Part shown: in pieces, positions 56,278-64,000 of the stretch
How the letters are laid out: every line of letters begins with the position of its first letter
Numbering within the stretch: the stretch's first letter is position 1
Source: Xanthomonas prunicola
Lineage (GTDB): Bacteria; Pseudomonadota; Gammaproteobacteria; Xanthomonadales; Xanthomonadaceae
Assembly (NCBI RefSeq): GCF_002846205.1
Contig: NZ_PHKV01000003.1
Coordinates: 248,001 to 312,000, forward strand
Direction: 5' to 3'
Length of the DNA: 64,000 bases
The notes under the pieces: model-generated
What the model saw: only the letters and a program-made list of their open reading frames with translations
Told to the model about the DNA's origin: nothing
The model's database searches: none
Translations under genes and position numbers: made by a program

Positions 56278-56675
56278 ACGCGACGTTCAGTCCGCTATCG
56301 CACCCAGCCGATGCCTGCGCGGCCACCGATTCGCGCACATCGCATCACGGTCAGACACGGCGCAAGCCGGGTCTGAGCGAACGCGCAATGTCATGCGCCC
56401 ACACCTTCAACGCTCTGCACCATGCGCGCTTGCCTGCACGTGTCCACACCACTTGCCGCCGCCGCACCCACGCATCACGGCACGCCCCCCCGTTCCGGCA
56501 CGGTTCCATGCCGCCGCTAGCACCGCCGATGCCATCACCAGCTGCCGCCAGCGACTCCCAGGCCATCGGCCCCAGCGCTCCAACCACCGTGCCGTCAGGA
56601 ACGTCCTGACGCAGCCGGCGCATCCGTGCTGCGGCCGCGCCCGTATTGGTATGCACTCCCATCGAGGATCTGCCG
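56278..56675. other. Intergenic region after rnfB
   Basis: About 400 bases with no recognised gene. Open frames occur on both strands but none has a protein-like composition with a ribosome site. No repeat, terminator or promoter was convincing. Confidence 0.45.
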
Positions 56676-57464
56676 ATGCGCCCATTTGCCGCTGCCATCG
56701 CTGCGTTCACCATCCGTTGCCGGTCGATTCGGCCAATACTGCTGCTAGTGCTATGCAGCCTGCCACTCAGTGCAGCGGCAGTGACGCGAGTGGATGGCGA
56801 TGCCTTCGATGGGGACAGCGGCGCGTTGCGGTATCGCGAGTCGCATTGGCTGCTCGACGACGGCGGGCGGCTGGTGCTGTACCGCTGCCCGGACGGGAGA
56901 CCGTTTGCGCGCAAGCAGGTTGACGGCGGTGGCAGCTCACCCGACTTCAGCCTGATCGACGGGCGCGACGGGTATCGCGAAGGCGTGCGCCAACGCGATG
57001 GCGTGCGCGAAATGTTTCAGCTTGTCCCCGGCAAACCCGAACGCCGCACCACGCTGCCGCCCGGCACCGGCGCACGGGTGATCGACGCCGGGTTCGACAC
57101 CTACTTGCGCGAGCAGTGGGACGCCATTGCGAGCGCACCGCAAAAGGTGGATTTCGTATTGCCCAGCCTGCAGCGGCAGTTGGGTTTCCGGGTCGAACGC
57201 ATGGGCGATACTGCCGGCCAGCGGCGTTTCCGCATCAGTCTGGATGCCTGGTACGGCGCGGCGGTGCCGTCGCTGGAGGTGGGTTACTCGATCGCCAACA
57301 GGCGCCTGCTCGAATTCCGCGGTGTGGGCAATCTGCGCGATGCGAACGGCCGCTATCCGCGCGTGCGCATCGTTTTCCCGGATAGTGCTGCGCGCGCGGC
57401 CAGTGCCGAGGAATTACGCGCGGCCCGCGAGCAGCCGCTCACCAAGGCGTGCAGCGCCCCGTGA
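56676..57464 (+). CDS. Exported protein of unknown function
   Basis: 262 residues from ATG 56676 (GAGGATCTGCCG upstream). Signal sequence with hydrophobic core ILLLVLCSLPLSAAA, then a periplasmic domain of about 220 residues: VTRVDGDAFDGDSGALRYRESHWLL, LVLYRCPDGRPFARKQVD, DSGFDTYLREQWDA-like (DAGFDTYLREQWDAI), KVDFVLPSLQRQLGFRVERM and YSIANRRLLEFRGVGNLRD. No family name can be given; predicted beta-rich. Confidence 0.78.
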   Translation: MRPFAAAIAAFTIRCRSIRPILLLVLCSLPLSAAAVTRVDGDAFDGDSGALRYRESHWLLDDGGRLVLYRCPDGRPFARKQVDGGGSSPDFSLIDGRDGYREGVRQRDGVREMFQLVPGKPERRTTLPPGTGARVIDAGFDTYLREQWDAIASAPQKVDFVLPSLQRQLGFRVERMGDTAGQRRFRISLDAWYGAAVPSLEVGYSIANRRLLEFRGVGNLRDANGRYPRVRIVFPDSAARAASAEELRAAREQPLTKACSAP

Positions 57465-57549
57465 GCCGCGCCCGCGCCATCTTCACGTTCGACCACGCGC
57501 TGTTGCGTACAACGGCCCGGGCACCCATTCCCCGCACAGGAGCACCGTC

Positions 57550-57918
57550 GTGGCAAAAGCCTATCTCTGGATCAATGCAGTGCTCTACTTCGTCCTGGCG
57601 GTGTGGTGCACGCTCTCCCCGGCCAAGACCGCAACGGCGGTGGGCTATACCCAGCTCTCGCCGGCAGGGCAATCCGAATATCTGGTCATCTACGGCGGTC
57701 TGCAACTGGGTATGGCGTTCCTGTTCGGCTATTTCGCATGGATCGATCAAGCCCGCACCGGCTTGGTGGTCGCACTGGCGTTCTATGTCCCCATCGTGCT
57801 GTTCCGTAGCGTCTCGCTCTCGCGCTTGTGGCCGGTCTCCGCACCCACTGTTGCGCTTGCCGGCGTGGAGATCCTGCTGCTGCTCGCCGCGGTGCTGCTG
57901 TGGTTCCAGCGCAAGTGA
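57550..57918 (+). CDS. Small membrane protein, probably DUF4345-like
   Basis: 122 residues from GTG 57550, chosen because AGGAG lies 8 bases upstream. Four hydrophobic helices: AYLWINAVLYFVLAVWCTLS, YLVIYGGLQLGMAFLFGYFAWI, GLVVALAFYVPIVLFRSVSLS and VALAGVEILLLLAAVLLWFQ. GYTQLSPAGQSEYLVIYGGLQLGMA resembles DUF4345-type proteins. Function unknown. It ends 58 bases before the sigma-factor gene and could share its promoter region. Confidence 0.72.
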   Translation: MAKAYLWINAVLYFVLAVWCTLSPAKTATAVGYTQLSPAGQSEYLVIYGGLQLGMAFLFGYFAWIDQARTGLVVALAFYVPIVLFRSVSLSRLWPVSAPTVALAGVEILLLLAAVLLWFQRK

Positions 57919-57976
57919 AAGACACACCCCGCCCAGTCCGGTAGCATCGCTCCCACCTCACCCAACGCCCGAACGC

Positions 57977-58540
57977 ATGAGTGCCATTCCTGGCCACGAC
58001 GACGATGAGACCGGACGCCTGCTGACCGCAACTGCGAGCGGCGACCGGCATGCTTTCGAAGCGCTGTACCGGCAGACCTCGCCCAAGCTGTTCGGGGTGT
58101 GCCTGCGCATGATCCCGCAACGCGCCGAGGCCGAAGAGGTGCTGCAGGACGTGTTTACGCTGATCTGGCACAAGGCCGGGCAGTTCGACCCGAGCCGCGC
58201 ACGCGGGCTGACCTGGCTGGCGATGATCGCGCGCAACAAGGCAATCGACCATCTGCGCGCCAACGCGCCGCAGCGCCGCAACGTGGCGCTGGACGATGCC
58301 GGCGAACTGCGTGCCAGTGATGCCTCGCCGCTGGAGCGCACCGAGCGCGCCAGCACGCGCCGGCGCATCGATCATTGTCTGGCCGAACTGGAGCCGCCGC
58401 GCAGCGAAATGATCCGCACTGCGTTCTTCGAAGGCATCACCTACGAAGAACTCGCCGCGCGCACCGATACGCCGATCGGCACGGTCAAAAGCTGGATCCG
58501 TCGTGGTCTGGCAAAACTCAAGGCATGTCTGGAACGATGA
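57977..58540 (+). CDS. ECF sigma factor (SigK-like)
   Basis: 187 residues. Region 2 (about residues 15-90): GDRHAFEALYRQTSPKLFGVCLRMI, EAEEVLQDVFTLIWHKAGQFDPSRARGLTWLAMIARNKAIDHLR. Region 4 (about 125-185): LEPPRSEMIRTAFFEGITYEELAARTDTPIGTVKSWIRRGLAKLKACL with its helix-turn-helix. The stop overlaps the anti-sigma start (ATGA). It should direct RNA polymerase to its own operon and the lipid genes behind; no -35/-10 pair for it could be assigned. Confidence 0.93.
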   Translation: MSAIPGHDDDETGRLLTATASGDRHAFEALYRQTSPKLFGVCLRMIPQRAEAEEVLQDVFTLIWHKAGQFDPSRARGLTWLAMIARNKAIDHLRANAPQRRNVALDDAGELRASDASPLERTERASTRRRIDHCLAELEPPRSEMIRTAFFEGITYEELAARTDTPIGTVKSWIRRGLAKLKACLER

Positions 58541-59373
58541 GCACGCCATTTCCCATCGACCAGGAACCGCCGCGCGATGTGCTTGCCGGCGAATACGTGC
58601 TTGGCCTGCTGAGCGCCGAAGAACGCCTGGCGGCCGAACAACGCGTTGCCACCGACGATCAGTTCGCCCAGGCAGTCCTGCAGTGGCAGGAACTGCTGGC
58701 GCCACTGCTGGAAGAAATCGCCGCGGAGACGCCAACGGATCAGGTGTGGGCGCGCGTGCGCCAGACGCTGGGCTTCGATACCCCCTTGCGCGCAGTGCCG
58801 TCTGCAGTGCCGGTCAGCCCCAATGCGCCGGCAGCACCGTTGTGGAACAACGTGCGGTTCTGGCGCTGGGCCAGCGTCGGTGGGCTGGCCACCGCAGCGG
58901 TGTGCGTGCTCGCCCTGCTCAACGTGCGTACGCCGTCGGCACCGGTGCAGCAGCCGCCAAGCGGCGAGGTGGTGCAGACTCCGGTCACCCAGCCGCAGAC
59001 CACCAAACCGCCCGCAGCAACCGGGATCGCCATGACCTCGACCCTGGCCACCGAAGACGGTCGCCCTGGTTACGTGGCCTTGATGGATGCCGACAAGCAC
59101 ACCATCACGGTGACGCCGCTGGACCGCACCGCCACCGTCGACAAGGTGCCTGAGCTGTGGTTGATCACCCCCGATGGCAAGGCACATTCGATGGGCACGT
59201 TCGACGATCAACGCGCACGCCGTGCGCAGATCCCCGATCAGTTGATGCCCATGCTCAGCAACGACGCGCTCCTGGCCGTCACACTGGAACCGCCGGGCGG
59301 CGCACCGGGTGGCGTTGCCACTGGCACGGTGGTTGCCAAGGGTGGCATCAGCACGCTGGCAATGGCGCCCTGA
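58537..59373 (+). CDS. Anti-sigma factor (RskA/anti-sigma-K family)
   Basis: 278 residues. N-terminal anti-sigma domain (residues 10-80: DVLAGEYVLGLLSAEERLAAEQRVATDDQFAQAVLQWQELLAPLL) without the zinc HxxxCxxC motif; one membrane helix (about 110-128, WASVGGLATAAVCVLALLNV); a periplasmic RskA domain (about 165-278: YVALMDADKHTITVTPLDR, VPELWLITPDGKAHSMGTFD, LAVTLEPPGGAP). It should hold the sigma factor at the membrane until an envelope signal releases it. Overlaps the sigma gene by 4 bases. Confidence 0.92.
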   Translation: MSTPFPIDQEPPRDVLAGEYVLGLLSAEERLAAEQRVATDDQFAQAVLQWQELLAPLLEEIAAETPTDQVWARVRQTLGFDTPLRAVPSAVPVSPNAPAAPLWNNVRFWRWASVGGLATAAVCVLALLNVRTPSAPVQQPPSGEVVQTPVTQPQTTKPPAATGIAMTSTLATEDGRPGYVALMDADKHTITVTPLDRTATVDKVPELWLITPDGKAHSMGTFDDQRARRAQIPDQLMPMLSNDALLAVTLEPPGGAPGGVATGTVVAKGGISTLAMAP

Positions 59374-59388
59374 TTCAGCACGCCTGAC

Positions 59389-59415
59389 CCCGCTTGCGAG
59401 CGCATCGCAAGCGGG
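59389..59415 (+). terminator. Hairpin after the anti-sigma gene
   Basis: A perfect 11-bp stem CCCGCTTGCGA / TCGCAAGCGGG with a 5-base loop, 15 bases after the anti-sigma stop, not followed by a T-run. It may attenuate or process the transcript before the lipid genes; the 225-base gap could alternatively contain a second promoter. Confidence 0.5.
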
Positions 59416-59598
59416 ATTCATTGGAAAACAGCCTCTTCCGCGCCAGCAGTGCCTGGCGCTGGCAATGTGTGCGCAGTTGCGCGTTTCATTCGCGCCGCCA
59501 AGCGAACCCCAGCCACGCATGCGACGATCAAGCGGCCTGGTGCATCTGTTTTCCGGCAGCGTCCGTACTGGGTCACGACTACCTATGGAGAATCACGC

Positions 59599-60597
59599 GT
59601 GCCGAGTACTGGCTCCGACCCTCACGCTGCAGCGTCGCAGCCCGTAACCACGCCACCGCGTGGAGGGTTGGCCGCGCGCATCGGCAGCCTGCGTCGCTGG
59701 GTGGATTCGCAAACCGACGAGCCCCTGGACGAAGCGCGCGCCGATCGCATCGACTGGCTGCGTGCACTGCCCTTCATTGCGCTGCATCTGGCTTGCCTGG
59801 CGGTGTTCTGGGTCGGTGCGTCGTGGTTTGCGGTAGGCATGGCGGTGGCGCTGTACGCGCTGCGCATGTTCGCGCTCACCGGTTTTTATCACCGCTACTT
59901 TTCGCACCGCGCGTTCAAGACCTCGCGGATGCTGCAATTCGTCTTCGCCGCCATCGGAGCTACCTGCGTGCAGCGCGGGCCCTTGTGGTGGGCAGCGCAC
60001 CATCGCAATCATCACCGGCATACCGACACCGGCCGCGACCCGCATTCGCCAGCCCAGCACGGCTTCTGGTGGAGCCATACCGGCTGGTTCCTGACCCCGC
60101 GCAATTTCCGCACCGATTGGGACGCGATTCCCGATCTGCGCCGCTTTGCCGAATTGCGCTTTCTGGACCGCTTCGACATCGTGATGCCGGTGGTTCTGGC
60201 GGTGGGCCTCTACCTGCTCGGCGACTGGCTGGCAGATGCTGCGCCCACGCTGAAGACCAACGGTGCGCAATTGCTGGTGTGGGGGTTTGTGATCTCCACT
60301 GTGGCGCTGTTCCATGCCACCTTCACCATCAACTCGCTGGCGCATCGCTTCGGCAGCCGGCGTTTCGAAACACGCGACGACAGCCGCAACAACTGGTTGC
60401 TGGCGCTAATCACCTTCGGCGAAGGCTGGCACAACAACCATCACTTTTTCCCCGGTTCCGCGCGCCAAGGCTTGCGGTGGTGGGAATACGACATGACCTG
60501 GTACGGGCTCACCGCGATGTCGTGGGTGGGGCTGGTATGGGATCTCAAGCCGATGCCGAAGGGGCTCACCCAGCGCGCCGAACGGGTGACGCGATGA
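59599..60597 (+). CDS. Membrane fatty acid desaturase (acyl-CoA/acyl-lipid type)
   Basis: 332 residues from GTG 59599, with GGAG 10 bases upstream; the frame is open further up but not protein-like. Di-iron desaturase with all three histidine boxes: HRYFSHR (near residue 97), HHRNHH (near 134) and HNNHH (near 278). Four hydrophobic segments. [21 protein letters not shown] is typical of delta-9 desaturases. It introduces a double bond in membrane acyl chains. The stop overlaps the next gene (ATGA). Confidence 0.93.
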   Translation: MPSTGSDPHAAASQPVTTPPRGGLAARIGSLRRWVDSQTDEPLDEARADRIDWLRALPFIALHLACLAVFWVGASWFAVGMAVALYALRMFALTGFYHRYFSHRAFKTSRMLQFVFAAIGATCVQRGPLWWAAHHRNHHRHTDTGRDPHSPAQHGFWWSHTGWFLTPRNFRTDWDAIPDLRRFAELRFLDRFDIVMPVVLAVGLYLLGDWLADAAPTLKTNGAQLLVWGFVISTVALFHATFTINSLAHRFGSRRFETRDDSRNNWLLALITFGEGWHNNHHFFPGSARQGLRWWEYDMTWYGLTAMSWVGLVWDLKPMPKGLTQRAERVTR

Positions 60598-61844
60598 GCG
60601 AGGGCAGGATTGCCGTGGTCGGCAGCGGCATCGCCGGCCTGGGTGCAGCGTGGCTGTTGTCGCGGCGCTACGAAGTGACCTTGTTCGAAGCAGCCGATTA
60701 TGTGGGCGGGCATACGCACACGCACGACATCCTGTTGGAGGGTCAGCGTTACGCGGTGGACAGCGGCTTCATCGTGTTCAATCCGCAGCATTACCCGCTG
60801 CTCACACGCATGTTTGCCGAGTTGGACGTCGCCGCACAGCCGACCACGATGAGCTTTTCGGTACACGATGCGCGCAGCGGGCTCGAATACAACGCCGGCA
60901 GCCTGGGCGGGTTGTTCTGCCAGCGCCGCAACCTGCTCAGCCCACGTTTCTGGGGCATGCTGGCCGACCTGCGCCGCTTCTATCGGCAAGCACCGGCAGT
61001 GCTGCACAGTGACGAGCGTTTCAGCACGCTGGGTGCGTACCTGCAGCGGCACGGCTATTCGGATGCGTTTCGCGACCAGCACCTGGTACCGATGGCCTCG
61101 GCGCTGTGGTCGTCGCCCTCGCAGACCATTCTCGAATTTCCCATGGGCCAGCTGATCGGCTTCATGGCCAATCACCACATGCTGCAAGTGAGCGGCCGTC
61201 CGCAGTGGCAGGTAGTGCGTGGCGGATCCAACAGCTATGTGCGTGCGTTGCGTCGGCGTTGGCAGGTGATCGAACGCCTGTCAACGCCGGTACAGTCAAT
61301 CCGCCGTACGCCCAATAGCGTGGTGGTGAAGGCGTCACGTTGCGAGGAACACTTCAACCACGTGGTGTTGGCTTGCCACGCCGATGATGCGCTGGCCTTG
61401 CTCAGCGATGCCACGCCAGCCGAGCAGCAGATCCTGGGCGGCATCACGTATCAGGACAACGACACCGTGCTGCACACCGATGCTAGCGTGCTGCCACGCG
61501 ACCGGCGCGCCTGGGCGGCATGGAACGCGCACGTGCCGGCCGATCCAGATGCCGCCTGCACAGTGAGCTATTGGATGAACGCACTGCAGTCGATCACCTC
61601 CCCGCAGCAGTTCATCGTCAGCCTTAATCGCAATCACGAGATCGACCCCAGCAAGGTACTGCGGCGCATGCGCTATCGCCACCCGGTACAGAACGCAGCC
61701 GCACTGGCAGCGCAGACGCGCAAGGCCGAGATCCAGGGCGTGCAGAACACCTGGTTCGCCGGCGCCGCATGGGGCTTCGGTTTCCACGAAGACGGCCTGC
61801 GCAGCGGCGTGGATGTGGCGCAAGGCCTGGGAGTGCAGTGGTAA
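60594..61844 (+). CDS. FAD-dependent amine oxidase-like protein (cyclopropane fatty acid cluster type)
   Basis: 416 residues. The N-terminal dinucleotide-binding fold [28 protein letters not shown], then [29 protein letters not shown] and [23 protein letters not shown]. The C-terminal FAD contact is [28 protein letters not shown]. Such flavoproteins recur next to DUF1365 and Cfa genes in many bacteria and are proposed to act on methylated or cyclopropanated acyl chains; in annotation they are often called NAD/FAD-binding proteins. Its 5' end overlaps the desaturase and its 3' end overlaps DUF1365 (TAATG). Confidence 0.9.
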   Translation: MSEGRIAVVGSGIAGLGAAWLLSRRYEVTLFEAADYVGGHTHTHDILLEGQRYAVDSGFIVFNPQHYPLLTRMFAELDVAAQPTTMSFSVHDARSGLEYNAGSLGGLFCQRRNLLSPRFWGMLADLRRFYRQAPAVLHSDERFSTLGAYLQRHGYSDAFRDQHLVPMASALWSSPSQTILEFPMGQLIGFMANHHMLQVSGRPQWQVVRGGSNSYVRALRRRWQVIERLSTPVQSIRRTPNSVVVKASRCEEHFNHVVLACHADDALALLSDATPAEQQILGGITYQDNDTVLHTDASVLPRDRRAWAAWNAHVPADPDAACTVSYWMNALQSITSPQQFIVSLNRNHEIDPSKVLRRMRYRHPVQNAAALAAQTRKAEIQGVQNTWFAGAAWGFGFHEDGLRSGVDVAQGLGVQW

Positions 61845-62728
61845 TGCAGCTGCTGCGCGAAGCCCACACCGACGCGGTGCCCTTGCCCCCTGCCGAGGGC
61901 GACGGTGCCGGTCGCGTGGTGGAGCCGTTGCACAGCGCGATCTACACCGGTTGGGTGCGGCATCGCCGATTCATGCCCAAAGCGCTGCAATTCCGTTATC
62001 GCCTGTTTCTGATGTATCTGGATCTGTCCGAACTGGATCAGGTGTTTGCGCAGCGCTGGTTATGGTCGGTGGGACGCGCCAACCTGGCGCAGTTTCGTCG
62101 CAGCGATTATTTGGGCGATGCACACGTTCCGCTGGACCAGGCGGTACGCGACTGCGTGCAGTCGCACACCGGTGAGCGCCCCGACGGTGCGATTCGGCTG
62201 CTGACGCATTTGCGCTACTTCGGCCACGTGTTCAATCCGGTCAGCTTTTACTATTGCTTCGATCGTCACGACAGCCTGCGCTGGATCGTGGCCGAAATCA
62301 CCAACACGCCCTGGCAGCAGCGTCACACCTATGTGCTGCCGGTTGCACAGGCGCGCACGCATCGCGATGTGCATGCGTGGCGCTTCGACAAGCGCTTCCA
62401 CGTTTCGCCGTTCATGGGCATGCAGCATCGCTACGACTGGCGCTTCAACGTGCCCGATGCGCAGTTGCGCGTGCACATGGATGTGCTGGACGCCATCGGC
62501 GACGATGCCGGCGGCGCCATCGACAACAGCGGCACGCGCCGCTTCGACGCCACCTTGGTGCTGCAACGTCAACCGCTCACCGGGCGCAGCCTGGCGCGTA
62601 CGTTGCTGGCTTATCCGTTGATGACGGTCTGGGTGGTAATCGCCATTCATTGGCAGGCCTTGCGCCTGTGGCTGCGCGGCAACCCTGTCCACGACCACCC
62701 TCACCCGCCTGTGCGAGAACCCCGATGA
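61844..62728 (+). CDS. DUF1365 family protein
   Basis: 294 residues. Characteristic segments: HSAIYTGWVRHRRFMPKALQFRYRLFLMYLDLSEL, LLTHLRYFGHVFNPVSFYYCFD, VAEITNTPWQQRHTYVLP, KRFHVSPFMGMQHRYDWRF. DUF1365 is of unknown activity and is nearly always encoded between the flavoprotein and a Cfa-type methyltransferase. One hydrophobic segment near the C-terminus (LAYPLMTVWVVIAIHWQAL) suggests membrane association. Coupled to both neighbours by overlaps. Confidence 0.92.
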   Translation: MQLLREAHTDAVPLPPAEGDGAGRVVEPLHSAIYTGWVRHRRFMPKALQFRYRLFLMYLDLSELDQVFAQRWLWSVGRANLAQFRRSDYLGDAHVPLDQAVRDCVQSHTGERPDGAIRLLTHLRYFGHVFNPVSFYYCFDRHDSLRWIVAEITNTPWQQRHTYVLPVAQARTHRDVHAWRFDKRFHVSPFMGMQHRYDWRFNVPDAQLRVHMDVLDAIGDDAGGAIDNSGTRRFDATLVLQRQPLTGRSLARTLLAYPLMTVWVVIAIHWQALRLWLRGNPVHDHPHPPVREPR

Positions 62729-64000
62729 ACGCCACGTCCCTGCCCGAACACGCTGCGCCGCGCGCGGCCTCCTGGACGGACCGTCTGCTACGCAAGCGCC
62801 TGCTGGCCACGCTTGGGCAATTGCGCGATGGGCAGTTGCAGCTCCATGACGGCGGCACTGTCACCACGCTGGGCACGGCCAGCGGCGCGCAGGCGTTGCA
62901 GACGCAATTGCGTGTGATCGATCCCGGCTTTTATCGCCAGGCTGCGCTCAACGGCAGCGTCGGTGCGGGCGAGTCGTATATGGATGGACAGTGGCAGTGC
63001 GATGACCTGGTTGCCTTGATGCGTCTGCTGCTGCGCAACCGTGAGCGGTTGGACGCAATGGAGACCGGCACCGCGCGCCTGGGCGGTTGGGCCATGCGCA
63101 GCCTGCATACGTTTGCGCGCAATACCCGCAGCGGCAGCCGGCGCAATATCGCCGCGCACTACGATCTGGGCAACCCGCTGTTCAAGCTGTTTCTGGATGA
63201 AAACCTGATGTACTCGTCGGCGATCTTCGTCGATGGCGAAGAAGCGCAGGGCGAAGCGGCGCTGGAGCGCGCGGCCACGCGCAAGCTCGAACGCATCTGC
63301 CGGAAGTTGCGCCTGGGCCCGCAGCATCATGTGGTGGAAATCGGCACCGGCTGGGGCGGCTTTGCGCTGCATGCGGCGCGCGAACACGGCTGCCGTGTGA
63401 CCACCACCACCATTTCGCGCGAGCAGTTCGAGCTGGCCACGCAACGCATCGCTGCAGCCGGATTGAGCGATCGGGTGACGGTGTTGTTGCGCGACTACCG
63501 CGATCTGGAAGGTCGCTTCGACCGTGTGGTGTCGATCGAGATGATCGAAGCGATCGGCCATCAGTATCTGGACACGTATTTCGCCAAGGTCGGCAGCCTG
63601 CTGGCCGACGATGGCGAGGCGCTGATCCAGGCCATCACCATCGAAGACCACCGCTACAAGCAGGCGCTGCACTCGGTGGATTTCATCAAACGGCATATCT
63701 TCCCGGGCAGCTTCATTCCCTCGGTCGCGGCGATGACCGGTGCAGTCGCGCGCGCCAGCGATCTGCGCCTGTTCAACCTGGAAGACATCGGCCCGAGCTA
63801 TGCGCTGACATTGCGCGCGTGGCGGCAGCGCTTCATGGCGCAGTTGCCGCAGGTGCGTGCGCTGGGCTACGACGAGCGCTTCATCCGCATGTGGGAGTTC
63901 TACCTGGCGTATTGCGAAGCCGGATTCCTGGAACGCTCGATCGGCGATGTGCATCTGTGGCTGAGCAAGCCCGGTGCGCGCCCGCCGCAGTTCGTGCCCG
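62725..64000 (+). CDS. cfa: Cyclopropane-fatty-acyl-phospholipid synthase family methyltransferase (cut by window end)
   Basis: 425 residues visible; the 3' end is outside the window but little should be missing. The N-terminal lipid-binding domain (GFYRQAALNGSVGAGESYMDGQW) is followed by the SAM-binding core: NIAAHYDLGNPLFKLFLDENLMYSSAIF, motif I HHVVEIGTGWGGFALHAAREHGC (near residue 203), TTTISREQFELATQRI, VSIEMIEAIGHQYLDTYF, and HIFPGSFIPSV. It adds a methyl or methylene group to unsaturated acyl chains in phospholipids, which fits the desaturase upstream. Start overlaps DUF1365 (ATGA). Confidence 0.94.
   Translation, partial: MNATSLPEHAAPRAASWTDRLLRKRLLATLGQLRDGQLQLHDGGTVTTLGTASGAQALQTQLRVIDPGFYRQAALNGSVGAGESYMDGQWQCDDLVALMRLLLRNRERLDAMETGTARLGGWAMRSLHTFARNTRSGSRRNIAAHYDLGNPLFKLFLDENLMYSSAIFVDGEEAQGEAALERAATRKLERICRKLRLGPQHHVVEIGTGWGGFALHAAREHGCRVTTTTISREQFELATQRIAAAGLSDRVTVLLRDYRDLEGRFDRVVSIEMIEAIGHQYLDTYFAKVGSLLADDGEALIQAITIEDHRYKQALHSVDFIKRHIFPGSFIPSVAAMTGAVARASDLRLFNLEDIGPSYALTLRAWRQRFMAQLPQVRALGYDERFIRMWEFYLAYCEAGFLERSIGDVHLWLSKPGARPPQFVP

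Noticed and set aside
1..64000. CRISPR arrays, tRNA/rRNA genes, insertion sequences, prophage genes
   Set aside because: None was recognised. The short repeats present are dispersed or two-copy tandem units without spacers, and no transposase- or integrase-like protein was seen.

Overview
The window is a GC-rich, densely coded bacterial chromosome segment. Gene content, gene order (rpsB-tsf, pyrH-frr-uppS-cdsA-dxr-rseP-bamA-lpxD-fabZ-lpxA-lpxB-rnhB-dnaE-accA) and a dispersed GAATCGGGAATCGGG-type intergenic repeat all point to a gammaproteobacterium of the Xanthomonas group. This is judged from recognition of the sequences, not from a database search. No rRNA, tRNA, insertion sequence, prophage or CRISPR array was seen.

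Region by region. (1) Positions 1-1167, minus strand: the N-terminal end of glnD and the complete map gene, overlapping by 4 bases. (2) 1411-7265: a Csu-like chaperone-usher pilus operon (spore-coat-U pilin, chaperone, usher, two-domain adhesin-like subunit, a shrunken pilin-like ORF, second chaperone), preceded by a good match to a sigma-54 promoter. (3) 7406-9583: rpsB and tsf with promoter, long leader, intercistronic hairpin and terminator. (4) 9815-11338: an HDOD-GGDEF signalling protein. (5) 11446-29438: the essential cluster for nucleotide, translation, isoprenoid, phospholipid, outer-membrane assembly, lipid A, DNA replication and fatty acid functions. Here skp is absent between bamA and lpxD, and the starts of lpxB and rnhB are built from the dispersed repeat. 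(6) 29499-46403: mixed accessory and housekeeping genes: a TPR protein, two small unknowns, HemJ/CopD-like protein, methyltransferase, intracellular PHB depolymerase, a PadR/HAAS-sensor pair, an alginate-export-type porin, an unknown exported protein, DUF502, a queuosine-precursor transporter, a DUF885 peptidase-like protein, an aminoglycoside phosphotransferase homologue, and mmuM/mmuP. (7) 46766-57918: glyoxalase-fold protein, an ABC ATPase with a permease/M1-aminopeptidase fusion, DUF2147, metG, a HAD phosphatase, an orphan soluble RnfB and two small unknowns. (8) 57977-64000: an ECF sigma/anti-sigma pair followed by desaturase, flavin amine-oxidase-like, DUF1365 and cyclopropane-fatty-acid-synthase-like genes, most with 1-4 base overlaps. 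This is a likely stress-controlled membrane-lipid modification operon and the most interesting system here; the last gene runs off the window.

Many neighbouring genes overlap by ATGA or TAATG, which implies translational coupling. Starts were chosen from Shine-Dalgarno sites, signal peptides, overlaps and family length.
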